Source: a virus. From it: a stretch of DNA of 42,854 nt. Below the pieces are notes generated by a model. The model ran no database searches, was not told the DNA's origin, and saw only the letters and a program-made list of their open reading frames with translations. Location: the IMG/VR virus record IMGVR_UViG_3300050015_000622, positions 1 to 42,854 of that record, one strand, 5' to 3'. This document shows, one piece after another, positions 1 through 7,323 of the stretch (position 1 is its first letter; each line of letters starts with the position of its first letter). A program made the position numbers and the translations under genes.

Positions 1-79
1 CCTTCGCTAATCCACATGGGAGTTGTTCCTCCTGTGTTAGGGTTAATGTTAAGGGTTGATATGATAAGAAGTTTTTCAT
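1..79 (-). CDS. possible 5' end of a gene running off the left edge
   Basis: An open frame on the minus strand starts with ATG at 79 (MKNFLSYQPL...) and stays open to position 1. A competing start lies at 17 (MWISEG...), in another frame, with AGGAGG at 28-33 ten bases before it. Bacteroidota phages rarely use Shine-Dalgarno sites, so the choice is unclear. The stretch is too short to name. It follows the gene ending at 136 and probably belongs to the same transcript. Confidence 0.3.
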   Translation of the reverse strand, partial: MKNFLSYQPLTLTLTQEEQLPCGLAK

Positions 80-135
80 CTTACAAAATTTGTTGTTTGG
101 TAATGTATATACTCACAAGAAGTAGAAAAGTTTTG

Positions 136-363
136 TTACCTAGCGTAAAAATTTTCACACATTTCTATTTCTTCTCTTTTCTCTTGTAACTTTATTTGTA
201 ATGTTTCGTCTACTAAATCCGAATTAATAACTCCTTTTGATTTAACCAATGAAGTATAAGCTGTTGCTAATCTCTTACATCCTGCTAATTGTTCTGTGTT
301 AGTACATGAATCTATAATACTGAACACTTTTGAAATAGGAACAAGAGGAACTAGATTTTTCAT
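136..363 (-). CDS. small protein of unknown function (75 aa)
   Basis: A complete ATG-to-TAA frame encodes a soluble 75-residue protein with no recognisable motif. The C-terminal third is charged and helix-prone (KLQEKREEIEMCENF). It lies 9 nt downstream of the 373-699 gene, so the two are probably co-transcribed from the promoter near 978-985. I do not recognise a family. Confidence 0.7.
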   Translation of the reverse strand: MKNLVPLVPISKVFSIIDSCTNTEQLAGCKRLATAYTSLVKSKGVINSDLVDETLQIKLQEKREEIEMCENFYAR

Positions 364-372
364 AGATTGATC

Positions 373-699
373 TTATTTTTGTATATATTCTGAAACAAAT
401 TGATCGGAATTCTTTCCGTATTTTTCCACATCAACATGGTTCGATATAATAAAATTGAACCAATCCCTTTCTAATGGGTCTACCTCCTTTAAAATACCAT
501 TTCTGTATTTATCCATTAAACAGCGAACAAAAGGCCAATTATTCGCAATTTCAAATACAAGAACGTTTCTTAAATATTTTTTAAGTCCTTCCGGGATTTC
601 TTCGGATCCTTGGTTATTAATACCAAATGACTGAAAAAATACATGGGTTGGTCTTCCTTGCTGCTGAGCTTGCTGTGCGTTTTTTTCTTCTTCTGTCAT
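373..699 (-). CDS. hypothetical protein, Gln-rich N-terminus (108 aa)
   Basis: The protein begins with a polar low-complexity stretch (EEEKNAQQAQQQG, residues 3-15), followed by a compact helical-looking region with many aromatic residues (NNWPFVRCLMDKYR). No catalytic motif is visible. Its ATG overlaps the stop of the gene upstream (696-959) by four bases (ATGA), a sign of translational coupling. Function unknown. Confidence 0.72.
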   Translation of the reverse strand: MTEEEKNAQQAQQQGRPTHVFFQSFGINNQGSEEIPEGLKKYLRNVLVFEIANNWPFVRCLMDKYRNGILKEVDPLERDWFNFIISNHVDVEKYGKNSDQFVSEYIQK

Positions 700-959
700 T
701 TTTTTACTCCAAATAAATCTCCAAATCCGTTTCCAAATATATCTCCAAAACCTCCAAAACCACTTAAATCAAATTTTTCTACACAGGAAGTAACGATGAT
801 ACACTGATACTCCAAACCATATTTTCCTCTGCAATAATCATCTAATTTAGCTTTTGCATGCATGGCAGATAAACAATTCTTAACCACTATCTCCTTATTA
901 AAAAGATTCTGAAGTTGACAATGAACTTCATATTTGATAGTGTACGATTTTCCACTCAT
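696..959 (-). CDS. hypothetical protein with Gly-Phe C-terminal tail (87 aa)
   Basis: Residues 1-65 look like a small folded domain with four cysteines (C14, C29, C43, C53) that do not form CxxC pairs. The C-terminus is a short Gly/Phe repeat (GFGGFGDIFGNGFGDLFG), reminiscent of flexible G/F linkers or interaction tails. It is the first gene of a minus-strand operon. A TACATTTG -7 box lies 18 nt upstream of the ATG. Function unknown. Confidence 0.7.
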   Translation of the reverse strand: MSGKSYTIKYEVHCQLQNLFNKEIVVKNCLSAMHAKAKLDDYCRGKYGLEYQCIIVTSCVEKFDLSGFGGFGDIFGNGFGDLFGVKK

Positions 960-977
960 ATTTGGATTTTTAGATTA

Positions 978-985
978 CAAATGTA
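978..985 (-). promoter_or_regulatory. -7 promoter box TACATTTG for the 959-136 operon
   Basis: The minus strand reads TACATTTG, matching the Bacteroidota consensus TAnnTTTG, 18 nt upstream of the ATG at 959. Neither the GG-ending box at the N11 position (TCTAAG is found there) nor TTAAC half-sites are present, so it is a less typical member of this phage's promoter set. Confidence 0.55.
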
Positions 986-1009
986 CGAAAAAGATCCTTA
1001 GAAAAAAAA

Positions 1010-1798
1010 TTATTTTCCAAATAGTTTCTTCCAAAAACAAACTTTTTGAGAATCAATCTTTTTATTTAGATCATTCATATTGGAATGTTCGTCCATAGCT
1101 GTCCATGCTTCCCAGTGCATCCCCCATTCTGTAAATGGGAAATAAGTGTATCCAGCATCTCCCCAGGTATTTGACCAGGAGTTACGAATGATGAATCTAT
1201 CTTTTAAATATCCAGCTACACAAACTGCATGACCCCCTAAAGATTCCTGCCCAATACTAGTGGGCTTCCAGAATTCCATTACTTCTGGGTTGTAAACTGG
1301 AAACGTGATGAGACATGGGCCGTTAGCGAATAAGGCCTTTTTTAAGCTGTCTAGGGTATCTATTTGAGCATATCCTAATATTCTATTAGCAGCTGCTAAA
1401 GTTAAGATTTTAGGACTTAAAGTACTTGCATCGAGTTGTTCAATTTTTCCATATGGATAAACGTCTTCATGAACAATTCCTATTTTATTGAGTATTTTCA
1501 TTCCATCTCTCGGAACCATTCCTTCTTCTGTATAATCTGCTCTAAGATTATAGACAAACTGGGAAGACATATATCCCTTATACCCCTGATCTACTAATTC
1601 CTGCCATTCTTTCATAGCAGATACTGTTTCAGCTAAGCAAGATCCCTCTTGACCCTGATCTCTAATAGGATTCATTTGTTTTCGATAATCCCATTCCACG
1701 GGTAAAGTAACTTGATCGGGATAGATTGCTCCGACTTTAAAGTCTCTATTATCTATAGGACTTCTTTTGACATTAAATTTATAGGTTCCTGTTATCAT
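1010..1798 (-). CDS. papain-family (C1A) cysteine protease
   Basis: Residues around 46-60 read IRDQGQEGSCLAE, the papain active-site block with oxyanion Gln and nucleophile Cys54. GGHAV (His190) and IRNSWSNTWGDAGY (Asn206) complete the Cys-His-Asn triad. The order and spacing fit family C1A. There is no signal peptide and no long inhibitory propeptide, so it should act in the host cytoplasm or in the virion. I chose ATG 1798; an upstream in-frame GTG at 1822 would add eight residues. The usual CGSCWAF is CLAETV here, with Glu replacing Cys before the GSC. Substrate unknown; virion protein processing or attack on a host protein are possible. Confidence 0.85.
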   Translation of the reverse strand: MITGTYKFNVKRSPIDNRDFKVGAIYPDQVTLPVEWDYRKQMNPIRDQGQEGSCLAETVSAMKEWQELVDQGYKGYMSSQFVYNLRADYTEEGMVPRDGMKILNKIGIVHEDVYPYGKIEQLDASTLSPKILTLAAANRILGYAQIDTLDSLKKALFANGPCLITFPVYNPEVMEFWKPTSIGQESLGGHAVCVAGYLKDRFIIRNSWSNTWGDAGYTYFPFTEWGMHWEAWTAMDEHSNMNDLNKKIDSQKVCFWKKLFGK

Positions 1799-1820
1799 GA
1801 TGTTTTTCTTATATCTATTC

Positions 1821-1847
1821 ACAAAAAACCCCCAATTAAGGGGGTTT
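1821..1847 (-). terminator. rho-independent terminator after the glucosaminidase gene
   Basis: AAACCCCC (1826-1833) pairs with GGGGGTTT (1840-1847) around a six-base AATTAA loop. On the minus strand the hairpin is followed by a run of T residues. It lies between the end of the 1870-2673 gene and the start of the protease gene. Confidence 0.85.
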
Positions 1848-1869
1848 CGTTATATAAGTTCTCCTAAAC

Positions 1870-2673
1870 CTATAATTTAGCTAAGTTTAGGGAATCCTTT
1901 GCTTGCGATCCAATCGAGAAGAAGCTTATAATATCTGTGTTAGATAAATTAGCAATTCCTTGATATAGATTTATGGAGGATTCCATACTAACCTTAATGA
2001 TCATATTACGTAACATATTTTCGTATGAAGTCGAAGTAGCGTATCTTTTTCCTTCGATGTTGACAAAGCCTCGATCCTGTATGAGATTTTGAAGACCTCT
2101 ATGAATTGTATCTCCGCTTTGAGATACTCTTACAAGATAGACTTTTTTAATTAATTTTAAATACGGTTCTAACGATTCGTTTGGATCTTTATATGAGTAA
2201 TGTATTTTACCATCATCATAAGTTCCAACGTTCCAAACAGAATTGGTCGTTATAGCCATTCCTTTTGTTCCGAGATGGGACTCCAGAATCCCTTGAGCAA
2301 TTACGAAGATAATATCTATATTGTATCTTTCGCATTGATCAACAATGACCTCGGCTTTTAGTTTCGTTGTAGGAGCGATACTTTTAATATAAATATCAAC
2401 TTCCTTTATCAGTCTTTCCGTGGATACCTTCCTAACATTATCTATCATCATACCTTGGGCAACCGCCGAAACGTTTTCAGGACTAGATGATGCATGTGTA
2501 GGTATCTCGATTAAAGCAGATACTACAAGGCTTGCAATTAAAATTAGGGATAATAATAGAAATCCCTTAAGGAGTTTTTTAAGTGATGTGAAGCCATTAA
2601 AAGCAAGCAAATTCTTGAGGGGTTTTGATGTAGTCGCTTCCTTTTGGGAAATTTGTTTCTTTAATTGATTCAT
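1870..2673 (-). CDS. membrane-anchored glucosaminidase (GH73-like endolysin)
   Basis: Residues 36-58 form one hydrophobic segment (FLLLSLILIASLVVSALI) after a basic N-terminus, giving a signal-arrest or signal-anchor topology. Residues 115-180 match the GH73 / bacterial SH3-less N-acetylglucosaminidase core: IDIIFVIAQGILESHLGTKG with catalytic-position Glu131, then NSVWNVGTYDDGK and a SYKDPNESLEPYL segment like the family's N-x-FG and Y-x-s-x-xesi-xy motifs. It probably cuts peptidoglycan glycan strands at lysis and may need no separate holin for export. A terminator follows directly, so it appears to be transcribed on its own or as the end of an operon. Confidence 0.82.
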   Translation of the reverse strand: MNQLKKQISQKEATTSKPLKNLLAFNGFTSLKKLLKGFLLLSLILIASLVVSALIEIPTHASSSPENVSAVAQGMMIDNVRKVSTERLIKEVDIYIKSIAPTTKLKAEVIVDQCERYNIDIIFVIAQGILESHLGTKGMAITTNSVWNVGTYDDGKIHYSYKDPNESLEPYLKLIKKVYLVRVSQSGDTIHRGLQNLIQDRGFVNIEGKRYATSTSYENMLRNMIIKVSMESSINLYQGIANLSNTDIISFFSIGSQAKDSLNLAKL

Positions 2674-2770
2674 AATTTACAATTTAGTTTAGTGTATAAC
2701 TCTACCCAGCTGCGAATAGTATTCCCATCGAAGTCAGTGCAAAATTATTTTAGTTTGGGAATTTAGAAGT

Positions 2771-3298
2771 TTAATCCGTGAACAGGGATACTGAATGGCT
2801 TAAACTGTCCTCCTCATTCTTTGGAGGCATATTATCATTTTCATCAGAAACCTCTTCTTCGGGTTCCTCAATGATAGGGTTCTCTAATATATATCTTTGA
2901 TTATTTGTCAAGCTCTGGTCTGGTCCAAGTGTACGCAGGATCATATAGGGTTTATCTTTAACTTTTCCATGAACGAGATGCTTTAATTCAAAATCCGGAA
3001 ATTCTTCATCTTCAATTAATCTAAGAATAGATCTTTCATCGGGGCCTTCCATAAGGATATATTTGCCATGGGGCTTTCCTTTAAGAAAATTAAATATATC
3101 TTTTTTGAAAATTCCCCCTATTCCTTGTAGCCATCTTTTAAAACTGTCCCCAACCATGGTAGAGGGCAAATCCATATGATATTGGCTGTCATCGGATATG
3201 GAAATAATAACATTATCGATCGAATTTGGACAAATTTCTTTTATTGATAAATCCTTAATCGTATAATTAAGAATTCGTTCTTCCTTCTGCTCCTTCAT
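2771..3298 (-). CDS. hypothetical protein with acidic C-terminus (175 aa)
   Basis: Residues 1-140 look like a mixed alpha/beta domain without a recognised motif. The last 35 residues are strongly acidic and disordered (IIEEPEEEVSDENDN...). It sits three bases downstream of the 3302-3505 gene in a compact minus-strand operon that begins at 3927. Acidic tails are common in phage DNA-mimic or ssDNA-binding proteins, but nothing else supports that here. Confidence 0.72.
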   Translation of the reverse strand: MKEQKEERILNYTIKDLSIKEICPNSIDNVIISISDDSQYHMDLPSTMVGDSFKRWLQGIGGIFKKDIFNFLKGKPHGKYILMEGPDERSILRLIEDEEFPDFELKHLVHGKVKDKPYMILRTLGPDQSLTNNQRYILENPIIEEPEEEVSDENDNMPPKNEEDSLSHSVSLFTD

Positions 3299-3301
3299 CT
3301 T

Positions 3302-3505
3302 CTATAGTTTAAATTTATATATAATCAAATTAATTTCTTCTTCTAAACTTAATAACTGGTTTTTAACCGCTAGTTCTTTTGCTTTGGCAACCCAAGTATT
3401 TTCCTCAAATTCTAAATCCTCTCTTAGAAGATATTGAAGGACCCCAGGCATTTTAGCTATTCTATAAGCTTTGATAACATCCCTGGTTTTAGCTATACTT
3501 GTCAC
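3302..3505 (-). CDS. small helical protein, GTG start (67 aa)
   Basis: The frame opens with GTG at 3505, overlapping the TGA stop of the gene upstream (3502-3504), so translation is probably coupled. The sequence is helical and charged (KAYRIAKMPGVLQYLLREDLEFEENTWVAKAKELA). No family recognised. Confidence 0.6.
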   Translation of the reverse strand: MTSIAKTRDVIKAYRIAKMPGVLQYLLREDLEFEENTWVAKAKELAVKNQLLSLEEEINLIIYKFKL

Positions 3506-3927
3506 CGAATTTCAAGTTGTAATTTTTCAAATTCTTTAAGTTCTTTAGCCATTTCAGCTGGATAGAACTTAATAGCATCTCTTATTTGTTTGGGGTCCTG
3601 CTGATAAAATTTGCAGTATTCGAATACTGTTTCATTTGAGATGTTTATTTTCTTTTCCTTCTTCTCCTGAGCTTTTTTAACCCCCTCTGTGTACATCCAA
3701 AATGGGGTCTTAGTATAATGTTGATTTGATCTTAAATATCGTTGCCATAAATCTACAACGGCTTCCTGATTGATCTTAACACGTTGAAGCATATTAGCTA
3801 GGATAGGATATTGAATAGCCATTCTTCTTTGAATCATGAAGAAGTTTTTTCGTTTGTCGCCTTTGGTTGCTCCAGAATAAGTACCTGGAGATTCAAACAT
3901 AGCTTTAGTTAACTGGAAAAGTTCCAT
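3502..3927 (-). CDS. unknown replication-operon protein, possibly clamp-loader small subunit-like (141 aa)
   Basis: The middle region (residues 25-80: FFMIQRRMAIQYPILANMLQ ... DLWQRYL ... TPFWMYTEG) loosely follows the layout of T4 gp62-type clamp-loader small subunits, with aromatic FF-x-I-x-R-x-M, then a P-x-x-A-N-x-x segment, then a Trp-rich end. A basic helical segment (KKAQEKKEKK) and a helical C-terminus follow. The similarity is only suggestive, and gp44 lies 3.4 kb away rather than adjacent. The gene is the first of the 3927-2771 operon and is separated from the best upstream promoter by an antisense homing endonuclease gene. Confidence 0.7.
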   Translation of the reverse strand: MELFQLTKAMFESPGTYSGATKGDKRKNFFMIQRRMAIQYPILANMLQRVKINQEAVVDLWQRYLRSNQHYTKTPFWMYTEGVKKAQEKKEKKINISNETVFEYCKFYQQDPKQIRDAIKFYPAEMAKELKEFEKLQLEIR

Positions 3928-3954
3928 AGATATATATTAAAAATAAGAAATTAA

Positions 3955-4575
3955 ATGAAGTATTTGGTATATCAAATAAAAAATATTCATAATGATAAAA
4001 TTTATATTGGAAAACACATTACCGAAAATGAATTAGATAATTATATGGGTTCGGGAAAAATAGTTTCCAGAGCTATAAAAAAATACGGAGCAGAATCTTT
4101 TTCTAAAGAAATTTTAGAATATTGTTCTGCCGAATCCCTTAATGAAAGGGAAATATTCTGGATTAAAAATAATAACTCCCTTCAGCCTAACGGATATAAT
4201 ATTGCTTTAGGAGGGGAAGGAGGGGATACTTTTACATTTAATCCTATATCTGAAAAAACTCGAGAAAAAATAGCTAACTCTCATTTAGGAAAACATCATA
4301 ATGAGAAAACAAAAGAAAAGATAGCTAAATCTCTAGAAGGAAAACGTCTTGGAATAAATCACCCCATGTTTGGTAAAGTTTCAGCTTTTAAAAACCATAC
4401 CCATTCAACAGAATCCATAGATAAAATGAAAAAAATCAAAGAACATATTCCCGAAAAATCCCGAGATAAAATGAGTCAATCAGCTAAAAAATTAAAAGAA
4501 TGCCCTCATTGTCATAAAATAACTAATGTTGGAAATTATAATAGATGGCATAATAATAACTGTCGTTTTAAATAA
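3955..4575 (+). CDS. GIY-YIG homing endonuclease with NUMOD3 repeats (206 aa)
   Basis: The N-terminal domain (residues 1-95) has the GIY-YIG pattern: YLVYQ ... DKIYIGKH ... YMGSGK, then a NEREIFWIKNN block and GYNIALGGEGG. Residues 100-150 hold DNA-binding NUMOD3-type repeats (SEKTREKIANSHLGK, NEKTKEKIAKSLEGK). The C-terminus carries a CPHCHK ... HNNNC zinc-finger-like cluster. It is the only plus-strand gene in the left half and points against the surrounding operons, as expected for a free-standing mobile gene. The ATG at 3955 is preceded by an A-rich leader. Confidence 0.92.
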   Translation: MKYLVYQIKNIHNDKIYIGKHITENELDNYMGSGKIVSRAIKKYGAESFSKEILEYCSAESLNEREIFWIKNNNSLQPNGYNIALGGEGGDTFTFNPISEKTREKIANSHLGKHHNEKTKEKIAKSLEGKRLGINHPMFGKVSAFKNHTHSTESIDKMKKIKEHIPEKSRDKMSQSAKKLKECPHCHKITNVGNYNRWHNNNCRFK

Positions 4576-4585
4576 CTCCGATGGA

Positions 4586-4630
4586 CAAATATACTAAAAA
4601 TAATTTTAAAAATACGTTTTTTCTCGTTAA
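4586..4630 (-). promoter_or_regulatory. TTAAC-type promoter upstream of the 3927 operon
   Basis: On the minus strand: TTAAC (4630-4626), 15 nt, TTTAAA (4610-4605), 11 nt, TATATTTG (4593-4586). The spacing is identical to the other TTAAC promoters in the window. The first downstream minus-strand gene begins at 3927, so the homing endonuclease gene lies antisense within the leader. Only one TTAAC half-site is in this orientation. Confidence 0.6.
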
Positions 4631-4639
4631 TTTAACTTG

Positions 4640-4954
4640 CTATTCAATACCAACATGTAAATGTTTCATTGATTTTTGCTTCTTTTCAAAAACATCTTCA
4701 ATCGGTGTACAAACATAATGGGAATCCTTTATGTGAGAATAGGGTTCCACATCTTCAATCTTCAACATAAAACACCCATTTTCCCAACCACCAAAAGTTC
4801 CTACACTGTAAAAATTAAATGGCATTTGTACGTAAATTTTTTTATTATATTTCTCCATTTTTTCATATAATTCCACAATACGTTTGGCATCAAAATATTC
4901 CTTAAATGTCGGCGATATTTTTTTAATTTCTTTAATTGTTTTTTTATTCATCAT
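4640..4954 (-). CDS. hypothetical protein (104 aa)
   Basis: A complete frame starting MMNKKTIKEIKKISPTFKEY, with a central region rich in aromatic and beta-prone residues (YVQMPFNFYSVGTFGGWENGCFMLKIEDVEPYS). It may be a small beta-domain protein. It stands alone between a terminator at 4972-5011 and the promoter at 4586-4630. The region around it is very AT-rich, and no promoter of the phage type was seen directly upstream. Function unknown. Confidence 0.6.
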   Translation of the reverse strand: MMNKKTIKEIKKISPTFKEYFDAKRIVELYEKMEKYNKKIYVQMPFNFYSVGTFGGWENGCFMLKIEDVEPYSHIKDSHYVCTPIEDVFEKKQKSMKHLHVGIE

Positions 4955-4971
4955 TTTCTTGTTAAAAGTGT

Positions 4972-5011
4972 AAAAGCCCTGACGAAATAACTAGTTTCGA
5001 CAGGGCTTTTT
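4972..5011 (-). terminator. bidirectional-looking terminator after the 6491-5050 genes
   Basis: Arms AAAAGCCCTGACGAAA (4972-4987) and TTTCGACAGGGCTTTT (4995-5010) pair over 16 positions with one A-A mismatch and a seven-base loop. T runs occur on both sides. On the minus strand it closes the transcript that contains the 5' nuclease gene. Confidence 0.85.
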
Positions 5012-5049
5012 AATATTTGGAGATTCTAGGTGTTACCTATTTTTTCTCT

Positions 5050-5307
5050 TCAGGTTTGATGTTCTGCAAAAACGCTTTCCAGATAATCTTCAGTTTTGCT
5101 TCCCTTACCTCTTCCTTCGAAATTTAATTCAGCTAAGAGATCTTTTATATTGAAGATCTTATAAACTGGTTTTACTGTTTTTTCCATTGTATTTTGTGTT
5201 TGTAAATGTGATTGTTCGAATTTTTTAAGATCGTCAAGATCCCTGGTATCCCGCTCATATCCGGCTAAATCCATTAGTCGAACCCCTTTATTTTGTAAAC
5301 TTGCCAT
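5050..5307 (-). CDS. hypothetical protein (85 aa)
   Basis: A small charged protein with an Asp/Arg-rich start (LAGYERDTRDLDDLKKF) and a predicted helical C-terminus. Its ATG overlaps the last base of the 5' nuclease gene's stop region (both at 5307), so it is translationally coupled to the nuclease and may belong to the replication machinery. No family recognised. Confidence 0.7.
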   Translation of the reverse strand: MASLQNKGVRLMDLAGYERDTRDLDDLKKFEQSHLQTQNTMEKTVKPVYKIFNIKDLLAELNFEGRGKGSKTEDYLESVFAEHQT

Positions 5308-6491
5308 TAGAATAATGATTTAGATTTAGCTATCATTTTATCTGTATCCCCAAATATAGAAGCTTCCTTACCTGTATTTGGTTTATATTTTCCTCCCGGA
5401 GTTACATATCTAGTTCCTTCAAGTATTGAAAGCATATTCCAACTTTGAGGATGAATTTGGGGTTTAGAAAGTTCTTCTGTAACTCTATTTTTAAATGCAG
5501 AAGTTATTTCTATAGGAAATATATTAGAATCCAAAAGAAGGACTAATTTCATCTGTCTCATTAAACGATCTTCGGGATTAAAAGATGGCTGATGACCGCA
5601 TATAAGAGCTATTTCGTCATAAATTTCTTTTGATTTTCCAACCAGATCTTTAGGTTCTTTAGCACCAATATGTTCGATGATTTTTTTATATTTTGAATCG
5701 GTTATTCGAACTTCCTTATCTTCTCCGTTTTTATCTTTAACAATCCAAGTATAAATTGCTGGAACATTATCCCCATCATCGCCACAGAAGATTTTCTTCA
5801 GAGCAATTTCCGGACCAAATACTTCTTCAACTTTTACTTTTCCGTCGTTCGAGATCCTTTGAAAATCTTCCTTATCCACATCAATACTACGGTCAAAAAT
5901 ATCTCCATTATCTTCGTCTTTTATCCAATCAAAAAATTCTCTAGGAACGAATAGCTTTTTAGAAGCATTTTTCCCCTGAGTAAATGGGTTGAAAACTGTA
6001 CAAACTACTGGTTTTGGACAATTAGAATTGTATGCAACCAATTGGCGTACGTCTTCATCCGCTGATACTATAATAACATGCTGATTTTGTTTGTAAAGGA
6101 ATTCATCTCTCCATAATGCAATAAGATCATCTGCTTCAGCTTTCTCAAACTGGGATACGATGAATCCATTAGTTTGCAAAATATCAGAAAATTCTTTCAT
6201 AATCTTAAATACCCCTTCCCAGTTAATATTTTCAGATTTTGTTCTCTGACCTTTATAACCTTCGTTCTCGTCAATAGAAATTCCTTTTCTCCAGGATTTT
6301 GAATCCATAGCGAAAAGAATACGAGAAGGATTTACTTGTCTGATAACCTGAGAAACATCTGTCGCAACCTTTCTCATTAGCTGATCCAATTCGGACTGGC
6401 TGTGAAAAGTATACTGCTTCGACCCATAACCTCCTACGATAAACAAACTCCGGAAAAACATATTACTTAAATCAAAAATAGCATTCGTCAT
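5307..6491 (-). CDS. rnh: RNase H / FEN-family 5'-3' exonuclease (T4 Rnh-like)
   Basis: A metal-dependent 5' nuclease that in T4 removes RNA primers and flap DNA from Okazaki fragments. Visible metal-site motifs are FDLSNMFFRS (Asp7), FAMDSKSWRKG (Asp63), KAEADDLIAL (Glu119, Asp121, Asp122), VSADEDVRQL (Asp145, Asp147) and CGDDGDNVPA. At 394 aa it is longer than T4 RNase H (305 aa); an insertion around residues 160-215 and an extended C-terminus account for the difference. A homing endonuclease gene separates it from the clamp loader gene upstream, and the gene has its own TTAAC-type promoter at 6505-6560. Confidence 0.88.
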   Translation of the reverse strand: MTNAIFDLSNMFFRSLFIVGGYGSKQYTFHSQSELDQLMRKVATDVSQVIRQVNPSRILFAMDSKSWRKGISIDENEGYKGQRTKSENINWEGVFKIMKEFSDILQTNGFIVSQFEKAEADDLIALWRDEFLYKQNQHVIIVSADEDVRQLVAYNSNCPKPVVCTVFNPFTQGKNASKKLFVPREFFDWIKDEDNGDIFDRSIDVDKEDFQRISNDGKVKVEEVFGPEIALKKIFCGDDGDNVPAIYTWIVKDKNGEDKEVRITDSKYKKIIEHIGAKEPKDLVGKSKEIYDEIALICGHQPSFNPEDRLMRQMKLVLLLDSNIFPIEITSAFKNRVTEELSKPQIHPQSWNMLSILEGTRYVTPGGKYKPNTGKEASIFGDTDKMIAKSKSLF

Positions 6492-6504
6492 AGTTATTTT
6501 TTAT

Positions 6505-6560
6505 CAAATGTACGAAAAATATATTCATCTTTTATTTTATTGAGGTTAAATTCTCGTTAA
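6505..6560 (-). promoter_or_regulatory. tandem-TTAAC promoter for the 5' nuclease gene
   Basis: Minus strand: TTAAC (6560-6556), 6 nt, TTAAC (6549-6545), 15 nt, GATGAA (6529-6524), 11 nt, TACATTTG (6512-6505), then 13 nt to the ATG at 6491. The two half-sites repeat with an 11-bp period and lie inside the 3' end of the homing endonuclease gene. Confidence 0.7.
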
Positions 6561-7260
6561 ATTTGCAATGATCAAAATGATAGCGAGTCATATTTCCCCC
6601 TTTACCTTTTTTCCCGCAATGAGGACAAACCACCAGTTTCATATTATGTTTCTTATTTCTTAAAGATTTGCTTAAATTTTCTTTGTGCAATTCTGAACAT
6701 GAAATCCCTTTATTCCAAACATCCCTGATTAATTTTTTTCCTAAATGGCTTTTACTTTGATTTTCTAAAAATTTCTCATATTTTATTTTCCCGATTTTTT
6801 CGCCATAAGCCATTATCAATTTTTGCAAGTGAGAAACCCCCTTATACCCGGAAGGTTTTCCTTTCTTAGCCAAACTCATATTTTTTTTGCAAATTTCGGA
6901 TTTTTTGATTCCTTTTAATTTGTTATCTTTTTTAAGAGTTTTACTAATTTGATCCTTTCTTTCCTGAGGAACAATCATACCCGGGGTTCCTTCCCCACCA
7001 AACGTAAGATTGTATCCGAATGGAGAAAATGTATTTTTTATTTTAATCCAGGAATTTTCTTTTTCTTGCCAATTATCTTCAGAACAAAATTCTAATATGT
7101 TTTTTTCAAAATTTTCTTTTCCGTATTTTCTTATAGCTCTTTTTAAAAATCTACCACTTCCTAAATAATTATCTTCCAAATTATCGGTAGAATGAAATCC
7201 AACATATAATTTATTATTTAAGATATTTTTGGTTTCATAAATATAATAATATTTTTTCAT
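6532..7260 (-). CDS. GIY-YIG homing endonuclease with NUMOD3 repeats (242 aa)
   Basis: The GIY-YIG domain occupies residues 1-95: YYYIYETKNI ... KLYVGFHS ... YLGSGR, KENSWIK and GYNLTFGGEGTPG. Downstream are NUMOD3-like basic helices (KKNMSLAKKGKPSG; KENLSKSLRNKKH) and a C-terminal CPHCGKKGKG ... HFDHC zinc-finger-like cluster. It is inserted between the clamp loader and 5' nuclease genes, in the same orientation. Its domain order matches the other two homing endonucleases in this window. An 11-bp hairpin ends two bases before its ATG and may limit translation. Confidence 0.92.
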   Translation of the reverse strand: MKKYYYIYETKNILNNKLYVGFHSTDNLEDNYLGSGRFLKRAIRKYGKENFEKNILEFCSEDNWQEKENSWIKIKNTFSPFGYNLTFGGEGTPGMIVPQERKDQISKTLKKDNKLKGIKKSEICKKNMSLAKKGKPSGYKGVSHLQKLIMAYGEKIGKIKYEKFLENQSKSHLGKKLIRDVWNKGISCSELHKENLSKSLRNKKHNMKLVVCPHCGKKGKGGNMTRYHFDHCKFNENLTSIK

Positions 7261-7261
7261 T

Positions 7262-7292
7262 TGTTTGAATATTTATTCTATATATTCAAACA
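7262..7292 (-). promoter_or_regulatory. 11-bp hairpin immediately before the homing endonuclease start
   Basis: TGTTTGAATAT (7262-7272) pairs perfectly with ATATTCAAACA (7282-7292) around a nine-base loop. It sits in the 63-nt gap between the clamp loader stop and the homing endonuclease ATG at 7260. T4 homing endonuclease mRNAs are known to be controlled by hairpins at the start site, so a similar role is inferred. No T run follows that would make it a clear terminator. Confidence 0.5.
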
Positions 7293-7323
7293 GTCGTATT
7301 AAAAGTTCGCGGTTATGGAAATT

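Noticed and set aside
2674-2770. Possible second tRNA fragment (AGCTGGGTAGAG-like D-arm string on the minus strand)
   Set aside because: No T arm or acceptor pairing could be found around it.
5027-5045. Small hairpin TAGGT-GTT-ACCTA followed by T run on the plus strand
   Set aside because: Five-pair stem with a three-base loop, and no plus-strand transcript is expected here; the adjacent 16-position hairpin explains termination.
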